Shown here: in pieces, positions 4,553 through 6,326 of the stretch
Layout: each line of letters opens with the position of its first letter
Position numbering within the stretch: the first letter of the stretch is position 1
Assembly: GCA_018830685.1 (NCBI GenBank)
Contig: JAHJRR010000013.1
Location: 1 to 6,326, forward strand
Origin: Nanobdellota archaeon
Lineage (GTDB): Archaea; Nanobdellota; Nanobdellia; Pacearchaeales; GW2011-AR1
Length of the DNA: 6,326 nt
Reading direction: 5' to 3'
Notes under the pieces: generated by a model
What the model was told of the DNA's origin: nothing
The model's database searches: none
Seen by the model: only the letters and a program-made list of their open reading frames with translations
Translations under genes and position numbers: made by a program

Positions 4553-5365
4553 ATGGGGACAACAATAGGCATAATCAGCTTAAAAGGAGGTGTAGGAAAA
4601 ACCAGCACGGTCGTTTCTCTAGGAGCCGCACTTTCAGAACGAGGAAAAAAGGTTCTTCTTGTTGACGGGAATCTCTCTTCACCAAGCCTCGGCCTACATT
4701 TAGACATTGTCGAACCAGAAAAAACTCTTCACCACATTCTTAATAGAGAAGCTCGATCAAAAGAAGTTATACACGACACCGGATCATTTCATGTCATGCC
4801 TGCATCAATCTTTCCAAACAGACAAGTTAGCCCCCTCATGTTAAAAAACAGAATCAAAGGATTAAAACAAAGTTACGATGTAATTCTCATTGATTCTGCA
4901 CCCACGCTAGACGAAGAAACTCTAGCAGTCATACTCGCATCAGACGAACTCTTCATGGTAACAACACCAGACAGACCGACACTTAGCGCAACAATAAAAG
5001 CAATTAAACTAGCAAAACAAAGAGGCACTCCAATCTCAGGACTAATTCTCAACAAAGTCAACAACAAAAAATTCGAAATCTCCTTCGAAGACGTAGAAGA
5101 AACCCTCGAAGTCCCAATCCTCGCAGTCATCCCTTATGACATCGACGTCCTGAAATCCATCTCAGAGATGAAACCATATCTAACAATAAAACCAAAATCA
5201 AAAGGAAGCGAAGAATTCAGAAAACTCGCTGCAACAATATCAGGAGAAAAATACCAACAAACACGATTAAGGGATTTCATAAGAAGAATGACTCCAAAAA
5301 GGCAAGACATCAACAGAGAAATATTCTACGAAGAAATTTTTGGAAACGGAAAGAAAAGGGAATAA
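4553..5365 (+). CDS. minD: MinD/ParA-family ATPase
   Basis: This 270-aa protein is a full-length P-loop ATPase of the MinD/ParA (SIMIBI) class. The deviant Walker A KGGVGKTS (11-18) has the signature lysine K11 as well as K16. Switch I is VDGNLSSPSLGLHL (37-50, D38). Switch II/Walker B is VILIDSAPT (110-118, D114), with threonine where many relatives have glycine. MinD-type VTTPDRPTLSA follows at 136-146, and the base-recognition asparagine is probably N167 in LILNKVNN. Family members dimerise on ATP and organise proteins or DNA on a membrane or nucleoid surface. The C-terminal RLRDFIRRMTPKR (238-250) is basic and partly amphipathic and might be a membrane-contact helix, but this is speculative. 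No MinC, MinE, ParB or FtsZ gene is adjacent, so its partner is unknown. The short N-terminus fixes the start. Stop TAA is at 5363-5365. Confidence 0.92.
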   Translation: MGTTIGIISLKGGVGKTSTVVSLGAALSERGKKVLLVDGNLSSPSLGLHLDIVEPEKTLHHILNREARSKEVIHDTGSFHVMPASIFPNRQVSPLMLKNRIKGLKQSYDVILIDSAPTLDEETLAVILASDELFMVTTPDRPTLSATIKAIKLAKQRGTPISGLILNKVNNKKFEISFEDVEETLEVPILAVIPYDIDVLKSISEMKPYLTIKPKSKGSEEFRKLAATISGEKYQQTRLRDFIRRMTPKRQDINREIFYEEIFGNGKKRE

Positions 5366-5571
5366 TTCTGAATACAAAACCATCGCTTCGCTCAACATGA
5401 ATTAGAAAACGCTTTGTCTATATGAATTCGACTTGATTTTAATAAATTAATTTAGGGTTGATTGGGCGGGAAAAATTTCATTAAGCACAAGAAATCAATC
5501 ATCCATTCAATAGCCCTATCTTCCTTTCTCACAAGTCAAAAGAGATTATTGACTGGGCAAACGAACAAAAG
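5366..5571. other. Convergent intergenic gap carrying a long repeat copy
   Basis: It lies between the convergent 3' ends of minD and the 96-aa gene. The left half is repeat copy 7 (5382-5470). The right half (5471-5571) is unremarkable AT-rich sequence with one weak hairpin AGTCAA/TTGACT (5534-5539 with 5549-5554). I see no clear T-tract terminator for either gene. Confidence 0.5.
5382..5470 (+). repeat. Dispersed repeat, type I, copy 7 (long form)
   Basis: The order is TCGCTTCGCTC module (5383-5393), ATGAATTAGAAAACGCTTT block (5397-5415), arm TCGACTT (5428-5434), 20-nt core (5435-5454), arm GGGTTGA (5455-5461) and G-rich end GGGCGGG (5464-5470). Positions 5397-5470 align without gaps to 6160-6233 with 60 of 74 identical; 12 of the 14 differences are transitions. 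The arms pair in 7 of 7 positions if G-U pairs on the + strand are allowed. Confidence 0.7.
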
Positions 5572-5862
5572 CTACTTAGTGATTAAAAAAACAAGTGTTA
5601 AACTGATTAACAATGTTTCCGCCAAATAGCCCATACTCAATCCCTTATCCGAATAAATTTTAACTGTTTTTCTTATTGCAAATAGGTATATTGATACACT
5701 CAAAAAAAGAAATGAAACTAACAAGAAAGTAATTTTTGTTATCCCACCATTAGTAAAATAATCTATGTTCAAAAAAATTGCTTCAGAGATATACCTTATT
5801 CCTGCAGAAATAAGCATCCCTAAAATAAATGAAGGACCAATTATATTCTCTTCCGTCCTCAT
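5572..5862 (-). CDS. Small three-helix membrane protein, function unknown
   Basis: The 96-aa product has three hydrophobic segments, about residues 8-30 (IGPSFILGMLISAGIRYISEAIF), 43-63 (KITFLLVSFLFLSVSIYLFAI) and 77-94 (MGYLAETLLISLTLVFLI). The intervening loop RKTVKIYSDKG (64-74) is basic and probably cytoplasmic. That would leave the short charged N-terminus (MRTEEN) outside; this is inference. The first segment contains R23 and E27, which is polar for a membrane helix. No family is recognised. ATG (5862-5860) is 22 nt from the centre of a TATA-like box, so leaderless or nearly so. Stop TAG is at 5574-5572. The tRNA-Gln gene lies 33 nt upstream on the same strand with no T-tract between, so read-through from the tRNA is possible. 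Confidence 0.72.
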   Translation of the reverse strand: MRTEENIIGPSFILGMLISAGIRYISEAIFLNIDYFTNGGITKITFLLVSFLFLSVSIYLFAIRKTVKIYSDKGLSMGYLAETLLISLTLVFLITK

Positions 5863-5879
5863 ATCCTAATGAATTTCTT

Positions 5880-5889
5880 TTTTTATATC
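5880..5889 (-). promoter_or_regulatory. TATA-like box for the 96-aa membrane protein
   Basis: GATATAAAAA on the minus strand lies between the tRNA-Gln 3' end and the ATG at 5862. It is a good TATA match, but its spacing (about 22 nt) is a little shorter than the 25 nt seen for the other genes. Confidence 0.45.
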
Positions 5890-5895
5890 TTCTGA

Positions 5896-5968
5896 TAGCC
5901 CCGCCAGGATTCGAACCTGGGTCTCAAGGTCCAAAACCTTGAATTCTTGACCACTGAACTACGGGGCT
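5896..5968 (-). tRNA. tRNA-Gln(TTG)
   Basis: The minus strand folds into a complete intron-less tRNA of 73 nt including A73. The acceptor stem AGCCCCG/CGGGGCT is perfect, followed by T8-A9, D stem GTTC/GAAT with GG in the loop, and anticodon stem CAAGG/CCTTG around loop TTTTGGA (anticodon TTG). The variable loop is 4 nt and the T arm is CCAGG-TTCGAAT-CCTGG. The A1-U72 pair is the feature that archaeal GatDE amidotransferase recognises in tRNA-Gln, consistent with the Glu-tRNA-Gln transamidation route. No CCA is encoded. No well-placed TATA box is obvious upstream. Confidence 0.96.
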
Positions 5969-6009
5969 CTGTTCTGTAGTTTCCTACATTAGTTTTCTTT
6001 ACCATTGTA

Positions 6010-6034
6010 GTTTTTCTTTTTCTAAAAGAAAAAC
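6010..6034. repeat. AT-rich perfect hairpin upstream of tRNA-Gln
   Basis: GTTTTTCTTTT (6010-6020) and AAAAGAAAAAC (6024-6034) form an 11-bp perfect inverted repeat with a 3-nt loop, 42 nt before the tRNA-Gln 5' end. The T-rich arm would make a + strand terminator only if transcription came from the left, where there is no + strand gene. Its role is unclear. Confidence 0.4.
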
Positions 6035-6118
6035 CCATTTTCTACCAGCGTAATTTCTTTCTTCTAAAAAAAACCCGGAACCACGGAACTGTAATCATCA
6101 GACAGAGAATTAATTTAT

Positions 6119-6177
6119 AAGCGTTTTGATAGCCAAAACAAGCCCTCGCTCTGCTCGGTATGAATTAGAAAACGCTT
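6119..6177 (+). repeat. Inverted repeat enclosing the palindromic module of copy 8
   Basis: AAGCGTTTT (6119-6127) is the exact reverse complement of AAAACGCTT (6169-6177). The second arm is inside the block shared with copy 7; the first arm has no counterpart beside copy 7. As RNA this would close a 41-nt loop containing the CTCGCTCTGCTCGG module. Confidence 0.4.
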
Positions 6178-6233
6178 TATCCATATGAATCCAGCTTGAT
6201 TTTACTGAGTTAATTTAAAGCTGGGTGGGCGAG
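6145..6233 (+). repeat. Dispersed repeat, type I, copy 8 (long form)
   Basis: It has the same module order as copy 7: CTCGCTCTGCTCGG (6145-6158), ATGAATTAGAAAACGCTTT (6160-6178), arm CCAGCTT (6191-6197), 20-nt core (6198-6217), arm AAGCTGG (6218-6224) and G-rich end GTGGGCGAG. The arms form 7 Watson-Crick pairs although their sequence differs from copy 7 at both sides. The right end runs into the first 20-bp direct repeat. Confidence 0.7.
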
Positions 6234-6311
6234 CGACTTCGTGGTAGAGGACAATCTGAAACTATCAATTTCTCGTGCGAAATCGGGAGCAGAGCGACTT
6301 CGTGGTAGAGG
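6231..6311 (+). repeat. Two identical 20-bp direct repeats 61 bp apart
   Basis: GAGCGACTT-CGTGG-TAGAGG occurs exactly at 6231-6250 and 6292-6311. Flanking bases differ on both sides, so the repeat unit is exactly 20 bp. A shortened relative, GAGCGACTT-ATC-AGAGG, lies at 887-903. The 41-bp spacer contains a GTGCGAAATCGGGAGC stretch reminiscent of the palindromic module. Confidence 0.75.
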
Positions 6312-6326
6312 CTGAAATAAAAATAA

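Larger units (their letters stand above)
5969..6326. other. Gene-free right end with repeat copy and direct repeats
   Basis: No coding frame is visible. 5969-6110 holds the AT-rich hairpin at 6010-6034 and otherwise nothing I can name. From 6111 on it contains a TATA-like TTAATTTATAAG (6111-6121, +), repeat copy 8 (6145-6233) and two identical 20-bp direct repeats (6231-6250 and 6292-6311). The TATA-like box would place a + strand start near 6143, at the left edge of repeat copy 8. Confidence 0.5.

Noticed and set aside
4474..4707. Minus-strand open frame of 77 codons covering the minD start
   Set aside because: It overlaps the Walker A region of minD and the divergent promoter; the ATPase frame is the real one.
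4873..5130. Minus-strand open frame of 85 codons
   Set aside because: It is antisense to minD; its Ser/Val-rich product is a codon shadow.
5534..5554. Hairpin AGTCAA/TTGACT as terminator of the 96-aa gene
   Set aside because: Only 6 bp, a 9-nt loop and no T-tract on either strand; expected by chance in AT-rich sequence.
4553..5862. minD plus small membrane protein as a membrane-anchored system
   Set aside because: The genes are convergent and separated by a repeat-bearing gap, so there is no operon link to support a joint function.
6231..6326. Possible start of a CRISPR array
   Set aside because: There are only two units of 20 bp with a 41-bp spacer containing repeat-like sequence, and no cas genes; a third unit would end beyond the window, so this cannot be supported.

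Overview
The window looks like a stretch of an AT-rich archaeal chromosome, most likely from a small-genome DPANN-type lineage (Pacearchaeota/Woesearchaeota-like; this placement is inference). The archaeal signs are direct. There is an archaeal-type cofactor-independent phosphoglycerate mutase (ApgM), an archaeal Gins51 replication protein, and a tRNA-Thr carrying a 25-nt intron with a textbook bulge-helix-bulge splice motif and U73. The tRNA-Gln has the A1-U72 pair used by archaeal GatDE. TATA boxes sit about 25 nt in front of ATG codons with no Shine-Dalgarno, meaning leaderless mRNAs.

Layout, left to right. 1-238 holds no gene; it has a chain of four stem-loops ending in a T-rich tract on the + strand and two copies of a dispersed repeat. 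The intron-containing tRNA-Thr(TGT) (239-335, -) is followed by a UPF0145/YbjQ-family gene (387-716, -). A repeat-filled gap (717-1101) contains a perfect G-quadruplex motif. Next come a 69-aa two-helix membrane protein (1102-1311, -) and another repeat-bearing gap. A compact, repeat-free block follows: gins51 (1611-2162, -), an unrecognised 246-aa protein (2270-3010, -), apgM (3076-4419, -) and, divergent from it, a MinD/ParA-type ATPase (4553-5365, +). The right end has a repeat-bearing gap, a 96-aa three-helix membrane protein (5572-5862, -), tRNA-Gln(TTG) (5896-5968, -) and a 358-bp repeat-bearing tail.

The coding content is mostly housekeeping: glycolysis/gluconeogenesis, replication, translation and an ATPase of the spatial-organisation family. 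The genes do not form one pathway. Nearly every gene seems to have its own promoter, so this is a row of single-gene units rather than an operon. apgM is the exception in style, having a Shine-Dalgarno and an apparent 5' UTR.

The unusual content lies in the long gaps. A modular repeat family recurs there: a TGATTTTAC...TTAA core, a palindromic GCGAAG/CGCTTCGCTC module and a G-rich tail. In four copies the core is enclosed by short arms whose sequences differ but still pair. In two of them the pairing depends on G-U pairs that work only if the + strand is the RNA. This is the best candidate here for an undescribed element. I see no defence system, CRISPR array, toxin-antitoxin pair or intact transposase.
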